64,000 bases of DNA from Roseomonas sp. (lineage in GTDB: Bacteria > Pseudomonadota > Alphaproteobacteria > Acetobacterales > Acetobacteraceae), in the NCBI GenBank assembly GCA_031180725.1, contig JAPSLO010000003.1, positions 1-64,000 on the forward strand. The letters run 5' to 3'. The notes beneath the pieces are model-generated. The model saw only the letters and a program-made list of their open reading frames with translations. It did not search any database and had not been told where the DNA came from. Below are positions 51,235-62,265 of the stretch, piece by piece. How positions within the stretch are numbered: position 1 is the stretch's first letter; each line of letters starts with the position of its first letter. The translations under genes and the position numbers were made by a program.

Positions 51235-52049
51235 GGAAGATTCTCGACCGCATCGGGCTGGCGATTGCCGTCTTCTTCTTCGTCTCGCCGGCCGCGCTGG
51301 TGTTCTTGTGGATGCTGTCGCTTTCCCTGAAGACGGAGATCGACAACATCGCCTTTCCGCCGGTCTTCATCCCGAACCCGCCGACGCTCGACAATTTCCG
51401 CGCGGTGTTCGAGCGGAATGACTTCCTGAACCAGGCGCTGAACTCCATCCTCGTCAGCTTCGGCGCGACGGGCATCGCCCTGCTGGTGGGCATCCCCGCC
51501 GGCTATGGCATCGCCAAGATGCGCGCCACCAGGGCGGCGGTGCTGATCCTGATCGCCCGCATCACGCCGGGCCTGTCCTATCTGATCCCGCTGTTCCTGC
51601 TGTTCCAGTGGGTGGGGCTGACCGGCACGCTCTGGCCCATCCTCATCACGCATCTGGTGCTGACCGTGCCGATCGCCGTCTGGGTGATGATCGGCTTCTT
51701 CGAAAGCCTTCCGGCGGAGCTGGAGGAGGCGGCGCTGGTGGATGGCGCGACCATCTGGCAGGCCTTCCGGCATGTGGCGATGCCGCTGGCGCGCCCAGGC
51801 ATCACGGTCGCGACCATCCTGGCCTTCATCTTCTCCTGGAACAACTTCATCTTCGCCATGGTGCTGGCGGGGCGCGAGACGAGGACGCTGCCTGTCGCGG
51901 TGAACAACATGCTGACCTTCGAGCAGATCGCCTGGGGACCACTCTCCGCCGCGGCCCTGCTGGTGACGCTGCCGGTGCTGGTGCTGACCCTGGTGGCGCA
52001 GAAGCAGATCGTGGCGGGGTTGACCCAGGGCGGCGTGAAGGGGGCGTGA
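51231..52049 (+). CDS. Sugar-type ABC permease (MalG-like)
   Basis: 272 residues, six hydrophobic segments. MalG marks: FVSPAALVFLWMLSLSLKTEIDN, LDNFRAVFERNDFLNQALNSILVS, AKMRATRAAVLILIARITPGLSYLIPLFLLF, and the EAA loop LEEAALVDGATIWQAFRHVAMPLARPGI. Final gene of the transport trio; no ATP-binding gene follows, so a shared MalK-like ATPase from elsewhere is needed. Confidence 0.92.
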   Translation: MRKILDRIGLAIAVFFFVSPAALVFLWMLSLSLKTEIDNIAFPPVFIPNPPTLDNFRAVFERNDFLNQALNSILVSFGATGIALLVGIPAGYGIAKMRATRAAVLILIARITPGLSYLIPLFLLFQWVGLTGTLWPILITHLVLTVPIAVWVMIGFFESLPAELEEAALVDGATIWQAFRHVAMPLARPGITVATILAFIFSWNNFIFAMVLAGRETRTLPVAVNNMLTFEQIAWGPLSAAALLVTLPVLVLTLVAQKQIVAGLTQGGVKGA

Positions 52050-52121
52050 AGGGGGCGTGGCCGGGGACGGCCTGACGGCCCCAGCTTGCTGGCCGGCAGC
52101 TCCTCGCGCCACCATCCGCGC

Positions 52122-53081
52122 ATGACAGACACCGTCCCCGTCCTCGATATCGCCGGTCTGCGCAGCGCGGAGATCGCCGACCGGCGCCGCGTGGCGGCGG
52201 CCCTGGGCGCTGCCTGCCGCGGCCCGGGCTTCTTCCTGGTGACCAACCACGGCACGCCTGCGGCCACCACGCAGCGCCTGTTCGACGCCGCCCGCGCCTT
52301 CTTCGCGCTGCCTCAGCCCATGAAGGAGGCGCTTTCCATCCGCCTCTCGCCGCACAATCGCGGCTATGTCGCGCTGGATGAGGAGCAGCTCGATCCCGGC
52401 AGGCCGGCGGACCGGAAGGAAGCCTTCAATGTCGGGCTGGACCTGGCCGCGGAGGATCCAGAGGTGCTGGCCGGAAAGCCCTTCCGCGGCGTGAACCTCT
52501 GGCCGGCGGCGCTGCCCGGCTTCCGCGCGGCGATCATGGCACATTTCGATGCCGCCTGGGCGCTAGGCCGGCTGCTGCACCGCGGCTTTGCGCTGGACCT
52601 GGACCTTCCGGAGGACTTCTTCGAGGACAAGCTGGATCGCCCGCTGGCCACGCTGCGCATCCTGCACTACCCCGCCGCCGGCGCTGCCGCCGCGCCACTG
52701 GGTGCGGGCGAGCACACCGACTATGGCAATGTCACCGTGCTGGCCACCGACGGCATCGCTGGTCTGCAAGTGAAGCGCCGCGGCGGCGGGTGGGAGGATG
52801 TGCCGAACCTGCCCGGCGCCTTTGTCTGCAATATCGGCGACTGCCTGATGCGCTGGACCAACGGCATCTATGCTTCCACCCCGCACCGCGTTCGCGCACC
52901 GGCCGCGGAGCGCTATTCCGCCGCCTTCTTCCTGGATCCGAACCCCGAAGCCGTGGTGGCGGCGATGCCGAGCTGCACCGGCCCTGCCAACCCGCCGCGC
53001 TGGCCGCCCATCACCGGTGCCGCCTATCTGAAGGAGAAGCTGGACGAGACCTATGCCCACCGGCGCGGGCAGGGAGCTTGA
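52122..53081 (+). CDS. Isopenicillin N synthase-family 2OG-Fe(II) oxygenase
   Basis: 319 residues. N-terminal DIOX_N part VPVLDIAGLRSAEIADRRRVAAALGAACRGPGFFLVTNHGTPAA and C-terminal jelly-roll. Iron ligands: His and Asp in GEHTDYGNVTVLA, distal His in YASTPHRVRAPA, with RYSAAFFLDPNPEA supplying the Arg/Ser that bind 2-oxoglutarate. The family hydroxylates or cleaves many substrates, so isopenicillin N synthesis is not implied. Lies 72 bases after the permease gene and probably acts on the imported compound. Confidence 0.89.
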   Translation: MTDTVPVLDIAGLRSAEIADRRRVAAALGAACRGPGFFLVTNHGTPAATTQRLFDAARAFFALPQPMKEALSIRLSPHNRGYVALDEEQLDPGRPADRKEAFNVGLDLAAEDPEVLAGKPFRGVNLWPAALPGFRAAIMAHFDAAWALGRLLHRGFALDLDLPEDFFEDKLDRPLATLRILHYPAAGAAAAPLGAGEHTDYGNVTVLATDGIAGLQVKRRGGGWEDVPNLPGAFVCNIGDCLMRWTNGIYASTPHRVRAPAAERYSAAFFLDPNPEAVVAAMPSCTGPANPPRWPPITGAAYLKEKLDETYAHRRGQGA

Positions 53082-53298
53082 AGCCGCGTCTGCTCACCGG
53101 ACAGGCGGCGAAATCACTCCAGCATTTTCGCCTGGCGGCATGGCGGTTGGGCGTTTCCGCCTGACCTAAAAGGCTCCGGGTTCAAACCCGGCCAGCGTCC
53201 GGCTGGCCGGTCCCCGGCGGCATCCACGGTGTCCGGCCACCGTCAGCCGTCCCCCCGCCACCCGCCTCGGGTCCGATCGGGTTCGGACCCTGGCACCT
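53082..53298. other. Intergenic region with two GC hairpins
   Basis: Convergent gene ends meet here. Hairpin 1 is CCGGG / CCCGG (53176-53180 and 53187-53191, loop TTCAAA), which looks like a T-arm but has a six-base loop. Hairpin 2 is GGCCAGC / GCTGGCC (53190-53196 and 53202-53208). They may act as bidirectional terminators, though no T run follows. No gene seen. Confidence 0.5.
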
Positions 53299-56216
<2,918 letters not shown>

Positions 56217-56217
<1 letters not shown>

Positions 56218-57299
56218 CAGCGGGTCGGGTCGACGGCCCTGATGCCGAACACCGGCGCGAGGAACTGATTCCACGCCTCCACGCAGTCGCTGCCGCACCG
56301 GCCCACCCAGCGGGGCAGCACCACTTCGGTCAGCAGGCGGCGGCGGCGTTCGTCGTCGGTGGCGCTGACAGGCACGATGACCATGCTGCCGCGGCGCGAC
56401 AGGGTGCAGCTGGGCTGGCCGGAGACGCAGGCCAGGCCCTCGCCGGTCTCGCGGTCCGCGGCGTCCCAGATCTCGGCTTCCAGCCGCTGCAGGCCGGACA
56501 GCAGCTGTGCCTGGACGTCCCGCGGCAGGACGTTCAAGGCATTGGCGTTGGCCCCGAAGACGGCAATGCCCCAGGTGATCGCCATCGCGTGCACATGGGT
56601 GGTGACCTCATAGAGTCCGATGGCATGGCCCGACAACGTGCCGGTGACGGCGCATTCCACCACGCCCGCACGCATGGCGGGAACGATCTCGGCAAAGGGG
56701 GTGACCACCGGGGTGGCGCCGAGCGCCTGCACCATTTCGGACTGCGCGACCGAGGAAGTGCGCACGCGCCGCCCCGCCAAGCCCGCCAGCCCATCGAAGG
56801 CGCGGTTGCAGAAGACGACCTGCGCCGGATAGGTGTAGGTGGCCAGCAATTCGATGCCAAAGCGCTCGCGCAGCAGGTTTTCCAGATGTGGGCGATAGGC
56901 GGCGACCGTGCGCCGCAGCGTGGCCAGATCCGGCGAGAGGGCGGGCAGGTCCACCGCATTCAGCTCCGGCTCCTCCGTCGCGGCCAGGCTGAGCAGGACC
57001 GTGCCGAAGGGCACCACGCCCAGCTGCATGAGCTGCAGCATCTCCTCGCCGCGGATGCCGGCGCGGTCGAAGGGGGCGATCTCCGCCGTCACGCGGCCGC
57101 CGGTGAGTTCTGGCACGCGCTGGCGCCAGAAGGGCTCCTCGAATCGGACATACTGGCTGACATCCGCTAGGCCGCCGACGACCTTCAGGCGGATCGCGCG
57201 CTCCTGCGCGAGCGCCAGGGGCGCCTGGAGCAGCAGCGCTGCCGCGATAAGGAGGCCGTACCATCCGGCGGGCAGGAGCCGGTGAGAAACCGGACGCAT
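56217..57299 (-). CDS. TRAP DctP-like periplasmic binding protein, sensor-associated
   Basis: 360 residues. Signal LLPAGWYGLLIAAALLLQAPLALAQ; DctP fold features WRQRVPELTGGRVTAEIAPFDRAGIRGEEMLQLMQLGVVPFGTVLLS, LAGLAGRRVRTSSVAQSEMVQALGATPVVTPFAEIVPAMRAGVVECAVTG. The C-terminal part (SGQPSCTLSRRGSMVIVPVSATDDERRRR ... CGSDCVEAW) has two cysteines near its end, perhaps a disulfide. No TRAP permeases are nearby; instead a hybrid kinase is translationally coupled. It probably acts as a ligand-binding co-sensor that docks on the kinase's periplasmic domain. Confidence 0.85.
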
Positions 57300-57372
57300 C
57301 AAGCACTCCAGGACTGGGGGCGGTCGGGACCTGAGGCGCGCCGCGTGTGAAGCCGCTCCTCTGCCCATCCTC

Positions 57373-57400
57373 ATAGCAAAGATTCAGAAAATCGAAGCAA
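57373..57400 (-). promoter_or_regulatory. Possible promoter of receptor/kinase operon
   Basis: An AT-rich patch upstream of the receptor gene. On the minus strand TTGCTT (plus 57395-57400), a 16-base spacer and TGCTAT (plus 57373-57378) fit a sigma-70-like promoter moderately. Nearby on the plus strand TTGACA (57463-57468) could serve the OsmC gene, but I see no good -10 for it. Confidence 0.35.
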
Positions 57401-57587
57401 CCATTACGCGAGGCAGAGGAAAACTATCATGCTCAACCTTCCGCGATCCAGCGAAAATTTCGTTGACATCCGGATTTGATTGCCCAGGAGCGCACCGCCT
57501 GTTCTCCGCGCACGATCGTGAGCGGGAAGCGTGGCGTCCCTGCCCAATCTCTCCGCCCGTACACCACGGAGAGAGGGAGGCCGGCTC

Positions 57588-58022
57588 ATGGCCACCATAC
57601 GCAGGGAAGCCTCAGCCATCTGGCAGGGCGCGGGGAAGGACGGAACCGGTAGGCTGACCACGCCGTCCGGCACCCTGCGCGATACACCCTATTCCTTCCA
57701 CACTCGATTCGAACAGGGGCCGGGAACCAACCCTGAGGAGCTGATCGCCGCCGCCCACGCAGGCTGCTTCTCCATGGCGCTGGCCTTCCAGCTTTCCGGC
57801 GCCGGTCATCCGCCGGCGGAGCTCGCCACCACCGCGCGGCTGACAATGGAGCAGGAGGGCGGCGGCTGGCGCATCGCGCGCATCGCGCTGGAACTGCGGG
57901 CCAGGGTGCCGGGGGTCGACCAAGCGAAATTCGCCGAACTCGCGGAGGCCGCCAAGGCCAATTGCCCGGTCAGCAAGGTGCTGAACGCCGAGATCACGCT
58001 GGACGCCAAGCTGGAAGCTTGA
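57588..58022 (+). CDS. OsmC/Ohr-family peroxidase
   Basis: 144 residues. The OsmC arrangement is RREASAIWQGAGKDGTGRLTTPSGTLRDTPYSFHTRFEQGPGTNPEELIAAAHAGCFSMALAFQLSGAG, with the first active Cys in GCFSM, and a later NCPVSKVLNAEITLDAKLE with the second. 'TPYSFHTRFEQGPGTNPEELIAAAHAGC' is characteristic of the OsmC branch rather than Ohr. It reduces organic peroxides with dithiol donors. GAGGGAGG lies about eight bases before the ATG at 57588. Divergent from the receptor/kinase operon. Confidence 0.93.
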   Translation: MATIRREASAIWQGAGKDGTGRLTTPSGTLRDTPYSFHTRFEQGPGTNPEELIAAAHAGCFSMALAFQLSGAGHPPAELATTARLTMEQEGGGWRIARIALELRARVPGVDQAKFAELAEAAKANCPVSKVLNAEITLDAKLEA

Positions 58023-58071
58023 TGCGCCGCGGGGTTGAAAGGCCATCGGCCGGGCCGGCAGGGTGCGCGCC

Positions 58072-58962
58072 ATGAGCATGACCCTGGTGCCCACCTTCGC
58101 CACCCCGCCCGGCTTCCTGGGCCTGGCGATCCGCGCGCCGGCCGAGATCTCGGTGGCCGGCATTCCGTTGGATCTGGGCGTGACGAACCGCGCCGGCACC
58201 CGCGACGGGCCGGCGGCGATCCGGCGCGCCAGCCGCATGCTGGTGGATGGCTCCCACCCCGTGACGGAGGTTGATCCGCGCAGCCTGCCGCTGGCCGACG
58301 CGGGCGACTTCAGCCTGGCTCTGGGCGACCTGGCTGGCAGCCTGGCGCTCATCGAGCAGCAGGCCGCGAACTTCCCGCATCTGGTGGCCCTGGGCGGCGA
58401 GCATGGCATCACGCTGCCGCTGCTGCGCGCCCTGGCGAAGCGCGTCGGCGGGCCGCTGGGCCTGGTGCATTTCGACGCCCATCTGGACACTTGGCCGGAA
58501 AGTTTCGGTCAGCACTTCAGCCATGGCCAGCCCTTCTTCCACGCCATCGCCGAAGGGCTGGTGGACCCGAAGCGGATGATCCAGATCGGCATCCGCAGCC
58601 CGGTGGAGCCCGAGGTGATGGCCTGGACGCGCGAGAAGGGCGTGACCGTGCTTTCCGCCATCGAGGTGCATGAGGCGAGCCCCGCCGCCATCGCCGCGCT
58701 GGTGGCAGAGAAGCTGGGGCAGGGGCCCTGCTATCTTTCCTTCGACATCGATGCGCTGGATCCCGCCTTCGCCCCTGGCACCGGCACGCCGGAGGTCGGC
58801 GGCCTGGCAAGCTGGCAGGCCCAGGCCATCCTGCGCCGGATCGGCGGGCTGGATTTCCGGGGCATGGACGTGGTGGAGGTGGCGCCGGCCTACGACGTCA
58901 GCGAGATCACCGCGCTGGCCGCCGCCACCATGGCCTGGGAGTATCTCTGCCGAAAGGGCTAG
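58072..58962 (+). CDS. speB: Agmatinase / ureohydrolase
   Basis: 296 residues of arginase fold. The metal site is complete: LGGEHGITLP (His), LVHFDAHLDTWP (Asp-x-His-x-Asp) and LSFDIDALDPAFAPGTGTPEVGG (Asp-x-Asp). 'NRAGTRDGPAAIRRAS' and 'HFSHGQPFFHAIAEGL' support agmatinase-type enzymes. It would split agmatine (or guanidinobutyrate) to putrescine (or GABA) and urea. ATG 58072 preferred; GTG 58063 and ATG 58078 are alternatives. Not directly followed by the decarboxylase gene; 575 non-coding bases lie between, but the pathway is shared. Confidence 0.88.
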   Translation: MSMTLVPTFATPPGFLGLAIRAPAEISVAGIPLDLGVTNRAGTRDGPAAIRRASRMLVDGSHPVTEVDPRSLPLADAGDFSLALGDLAGSLALIEQQAANFPHLVALGGEHGITLPLLRALAKRVGGPLGLVHFDAHLDTWPESFGQHFSHGQPFFHAIAEGLVDPKRMIQIGIRSPVEPEVMAWTREKGVTVLSAIEVHEASPAAIAALVAEKLGQGPCYLSFDIDALDPAFAPGTGTPEVGGLASWQAQAILRRIGGLDFRGMDVVEVAPAYDVSEITALAAATMAWEYLCRKG

Positions 58963-59537
58963 GGGAGCCGCTCCTTCAGCCGAAAGCCTTCCGGTGCCCT
59001 GCAATTCACGCAGGGCGCCATGCCCGGAAGTCGGGGCATCGGCCGGAAATCTGCTTGCACCCCAGGGTGCGCGCCACTATTTCTCCGGCCGTCGGCAGGG
59101 AGCGCCCTGCGGACGAGTTCCGACGCCAGCGCACGTGCCGCCGGCCCCGCCATGAGGGGCACAAGCAACGACGGGAAGCGTCTCTTGCACGGTCCGCCCG
59201 ACAGTGGGGCGGAAGGTTCGAGGGAGCCGCCTGTGTCGCCTGATCGCCGCGGCGCGAGACCAACTCGCGACCCAGCCTAGCGCCCGCTCGGGCGCGTCGT
59301 GCCGCCAGGGCCGGACCCGCTGAGATGCGGGCGAGCCCGGCGGCGGATGCGCGTCCTTGCGGGGTTTCGGCGCCCTGATCGCGTCCCGCCCGGCCATGCT
59401 GGCCGGCGTGCCGCGCGCAGGGGGTAGCCTCAGGCCGCCTCGCGGCTCCCTCCTTCCCCGCCGCCGCGCCCCCGGAGCTGTCCGGTCGTGGTGCGGCGGC
59501 GGGGCTAATCCCGCCCTTGCGCTTCGGAACCCCTGGG
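58963..59537. other. Long gap without a convincing gene
   Basis: 575 bases between the agmatinase and the PLP decarboxylase. Several open frames exist on both strands, but none has a ribosome binding site, family motifs or the codon pattern of its neighbours. Small hairpins occur (for example CCTGC / GCAGG near 58998-59015). It is long for this compact genome. It may contain a leader or small RNA, or a decayed gene. Confidence 0.45.
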
Positions 59538-60749
59538 ATGACCGACCTCCGCTTTCGCGGCGCCGTCGCGCCGCTTCGCCGCGCCGCGCAGCCGCTGCCC
59601 CGCAGCGTGGATGCCGTGGTGGCCCGGCTGCGCCCGGAAGAGCCGCTGCACTGCCTGCGCCCGGCCACCATCGCCGGCGCGGCGCAGGCCTTCCGTGCGG
59701 CCTTCCCCGGCCATGTGCTTTATGCCGTGAAGTGCAACCCGGAACCCGCGGTGCTGCGCGCGCTGTGGGAGGGCGGGGTGCGCCATTTCGACTGCGCCTC
59801 GCTGGGCGAGGTGCGGCTGGTGCGCAGCATGTTCCCGGAGGCAGCAATCCACTTCATGCATCCTGTCAAGGCGCGCGGCGCGATCCGCGAGGCCTGGACG
59901 CGGCACGGCGTGCGCGACTTCGTCCTGGATAGCGCGGCGGAGCTGGCGAAGATCCTGGAGGAGACCGCCGGTGGCGATGCGCGGCGCGGCCTCGTGGTGC
60001 GCATCGCGCTGCCGAAGGGCAGTGCCATGTACGACCTCTCCGGCAAGTTCGGCGCGGCGCATGCGGATGCGGTGGCGCTGCTGCGCGCCGCGCGGCCGCA
60101 TGCGGCAAAGCTTGGCGTCAGCTTCCATGTCGGCAGCCAGTGCCTGGAGCCCGCCGCCTACGCCCGCGCCATCGCGCTGGCCGGCGCGGTGATCCGCGAG
60201 GCCGGCGTGCCCGTGGAGGTGCTGGATGTCGGCGGCGGCTACCCGGTGGCCTATCCGGAAATCACGCCGCCGCCGCTCTCCGCCTTCACCACGGCCATTG
60301 CGATCGCCGTGGCGGAGCAGGGCCTCGGCGCGCTGGAGCTGTGGGCGGAGCCGGGGCGCGCGCTCGTCGCGGGTGGGGCCTCGGTTGTCATCCAGGTGCA
60401 GCAGCGGCGCGACGGCACGCTGTATGTGAACGATGGCGTCTATGGTGCGCTGTCGGATGCGGGCGTGCCGGGATTCCGGTTTCCGGTTCGGCTGCTGCGT
60501 GGCAGCAGTGCCGATCTGGCTCCGTTTGCCTTCTTTGGCCCGACCTGCGACAGCGCAGACTACATGAAGGGCCCCTTCCTGCTTCCGGCGGATGTGCAGG
60601 AGGGGGATTGGATCGAGGTGGGGCAGCTCGGCGCCTATGGGGCCTCACTGCGCACCGCCTTCAACGGCTTCGACCGGGCGGGGATTGTCGAGGTGGCGGA
60701 CGCCCCGCTGCTGGAAACCCCCGGCTACGGCATCGCGGCGGCCGCCTGA
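59538..60749 (+). CDS. Type III PLP-dependent decarboxylase (ornithine/diaminopimelate-type)
   Basis: 403 residues of alanine-racemase-like fold. YAVKCNPEPAVLRALWEGGVRHFDCASLGEVRLV has the PLP lysine at residue 65. FHVGSQCLEPAAYARAI, VLDVGGGYPVAYPE, ELWAEPGRALVAGG and YVNDGVYGALSD follow in the fixed order. The dimer-interface catalytic Cys is in GPTCDSADYM (Cys337). The GPTCDS motif and short length suit ornithine/lysine decarboxylases better than diaminopimelate decarboxylase. Directly followed by homospermidine synthase, so making putrescine from ornithine is the likely task. A carboxynorspermidine-type decarboxylase is less likely. Confidence 0.87.
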   Translation: MTDLRFRGAVAPLRRAAQPLPRSVDAVVARLRPEEPLHCLRPATIAGAAQAFRAAFPGHVLYAVKCNPEPAVLRALWEGGVRHFDCASLGEVRLVRSMFPEAAIHFMHPVKARGAIREAWTRHGVRDFVLDSAAELAKILEETAGGDARRGLVVRIALPKGSAMYDLSGKFGAAHADAVALLRAARPHAAKLGVSFHVGSQCLEPAAYARAIALAGAVIREAGVPVEVLDVGGGYPVAYPEITPPPLSAFTTAIAIAVAEQGLGALELWAEPGRALVAGGASVVIQVQQRRDGTLYVNDGVYGALSDAGVPGFRFPVRLLRGSSADLAPFAFFGPTCDSADYMKGPFLLPADVQEGDWIEVGQLGAYGASLRTAFNGFDRAGIVEVADAPLLETPGYGIAAAA

Positions 60750-60792
60750 CTGGCGGGCGCCGCCCCACTCACTTTCCTCCTGGAGACCCACG

Positions 60793-62211
60793 ATGAAGCA
60801 TGTCGCCTTCGGGGGCCGCCTGGTCATGCTCGGCTTCGGCTCGATCGGCCAGGGTGTACTGCCCTTGATCCTCCGCCATATCGATATCCCGCGCGAGAAC
60901 ATCACCATCCTGACGGCCGAGGAGCGTGGGCGGGAGGTGGCGGCGGAACACGGCATCCGCTTCCTCGTGGATCCGGTGACGCGCGACAATTACCGCGCGC
61001 TGCTGACGCCGCTGCTGAAGGCGGGCGACTTCCTGCTCAACCTGAGCGTGGATGTCGCCTCCGTCGCGCTGATGAAGCTGTGCCGCGAGCTGGACGTGCT
61101 GTACCTGGACACGGTGGTGGAGCCCTGGGCGGGCGGCTACACCGACCCCACGCTCACGCCCTCCCAGCGCAGCAACTATGCGATGCGGGAGGAAGCGGTG
61201 GCGCTGCGCGCAGCGCTGCAAGGCGGGCCGACCAGCATCACGGCGCATGGCGCGAACCCCGGTCTGGTGAGCCATTTCGTCAAGCGCGCGCTGCTGGACA
61301 TCGCGCGCGACACCGGCGCGCCGGTCGCCAACCCGCCGCCGGCTGCGGACCGCGCCGCCTGGGCCGCCATTGCGGAAGGGCTGGGTGTGAAGGCGATCCA
61401 TATCGCGGAGCGCGACACCCAGGTGGCCGACCGCCCCAAGAAGCCGGGCGAGTTCGTCAACACCTGGTCGGTGGACGGCTTCGTGGGCGAGGGCTGCCAG
61501 CCCGCCGAGCTGGGCTGGGGCACGCATGAGAAGGCGCTGCCGGCGGATGGCCATCGCCATGGCTTCGGCTGCGATGCGGCGATCTACCTGATGCGCCCGG
61601 GCGCCTCCACCCGGGTACGAAGCTGGACGCCTCTGGAAGGCCCGTACCATGGCTTCCTCATCACGCATAACGAAAGCATTTCTCTGGCCGACTACTACAC
61701 TGCGCGCAATGCCGATGGCTCGGTGCGCTACCGGCCGACCGCGCATTACGCCTATCACCCCTGCGACGACGCGGTACTGTCGGTGCATGAGCTGGCCGGC
61801 AAGAACTGGGTGCTGCAGGCCGAGAAGCGGCTGATGACGGACGAGATCGTGCGCGGCATGGACGAGCTCGGCGTGCTGCTGATGGGCCATGCCAAGGGCG
61901 CCTATTGGTACGGCTCCCGCCTGACCATCGAGGAGGCGCGGCGGCTGGTGCCGCACAACAACGCCACCTCCTTGCAGGTAACGGCGGCGGTGCTGGCCGG
62001 CGTGATCTGGGCCATCGAGAACCCGCGCCGCGGCCTGGTGGAATCCGACGAGATGGACCACGAGCGGATCCTGGAGATCTGCGCGCCCTATCTGGGCGAG
62101 GTGGTCGGCGTCTATTCGGACTGGACCCCGCTGCAGGACCGCGGCCGCCTGTTCCCGGAGGAAGTGGACAGCGCCGACCCTTGGCAGTTCCGGAACATCC
62201 GGGTGGGGTGA
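60793..62211 (+). CDS. hss: Homospermidine synthase (saccharopine dehydrogenase-like)
   Basis: 472 residues, the normal length of bacterial homospermidine synthase. GRLVMLGFGSIGQGVLPLILRHIDI is the NAD-binding Rossmann start. Then LCRELDVLYLDTVVEPWAGGYTDP, ITAHGANPGLVSHFVKRALLDIA, FVNTWSVDGFVGEGCQPAELGWGTHEK, and HNESISLADYYT with the acidic substrate-binding residues. It joins two putrescines (NAD as hydride shuttle) to make sym-homospermidine, the main triamine in many alphaproteobacteria. Good GGAG box; 43 bases after the decarboxylase. Confidence 0.95.
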   Translation: MKHVAFGGRLVMLGFGSIGQGVLPLILRHIDIPRENITILTAEERGREVAAEHGIRFLVDPVTRDNYRALLTPLLKAGDFLLNLSVDVASVALMKLCRELDVLYLDTVVEPWAGGYTDPTLTPSQRSNYAMREEAVALRAALQGGPTSITAHGANPGLVSHFVKRALLDIARDTGAPVANPPPAADRAAWAAIAEGLGVKAIHIAERDTQVADRPKKPGEFVNTWSVDGFVGEGCQPAELGWGTHEKALPADGHRHGFGCDAAIYLMRPGASTRVRSWTPLEGPYHGFLITHNESISLADYYTARNADGSVRYRPTAHYAYHPCDDAVLSVHELAGKNWVLQAEKRLMTDEIVRGMDELGVLLMGHAKGAYWYGSRLTIEEARRLVPHNNATSLQVTAAVLAGVIWAIENPRRGLVESDEMDHERILEICAPYLGEVVGVYSDWTPLQDRGRLFPEEVDSADPWQFRNIRVG

Positions 62212-62265
62212 CGCCTTCCCCGGTCGGGGCCATGATCGGCCCTGACCGGAAGGGGAGGGCACCAT

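Noticed and set aside
53176-53191. GGGTTCAAACCC-type hairpin considered as a tRNA T-arm
   Set aside because: The loop is six bases, not seven, and no acceptor, D or anticodon arms are near. Listed only as a hairpin.
59006-59671. Possible minus-strand gene in the polyamine-locus gap
   Set aside because: Composition is Arg/Ala/Gly/Pro-biased, there is no ribosome binding site, and it runs over the start of the decarboxylase gene.
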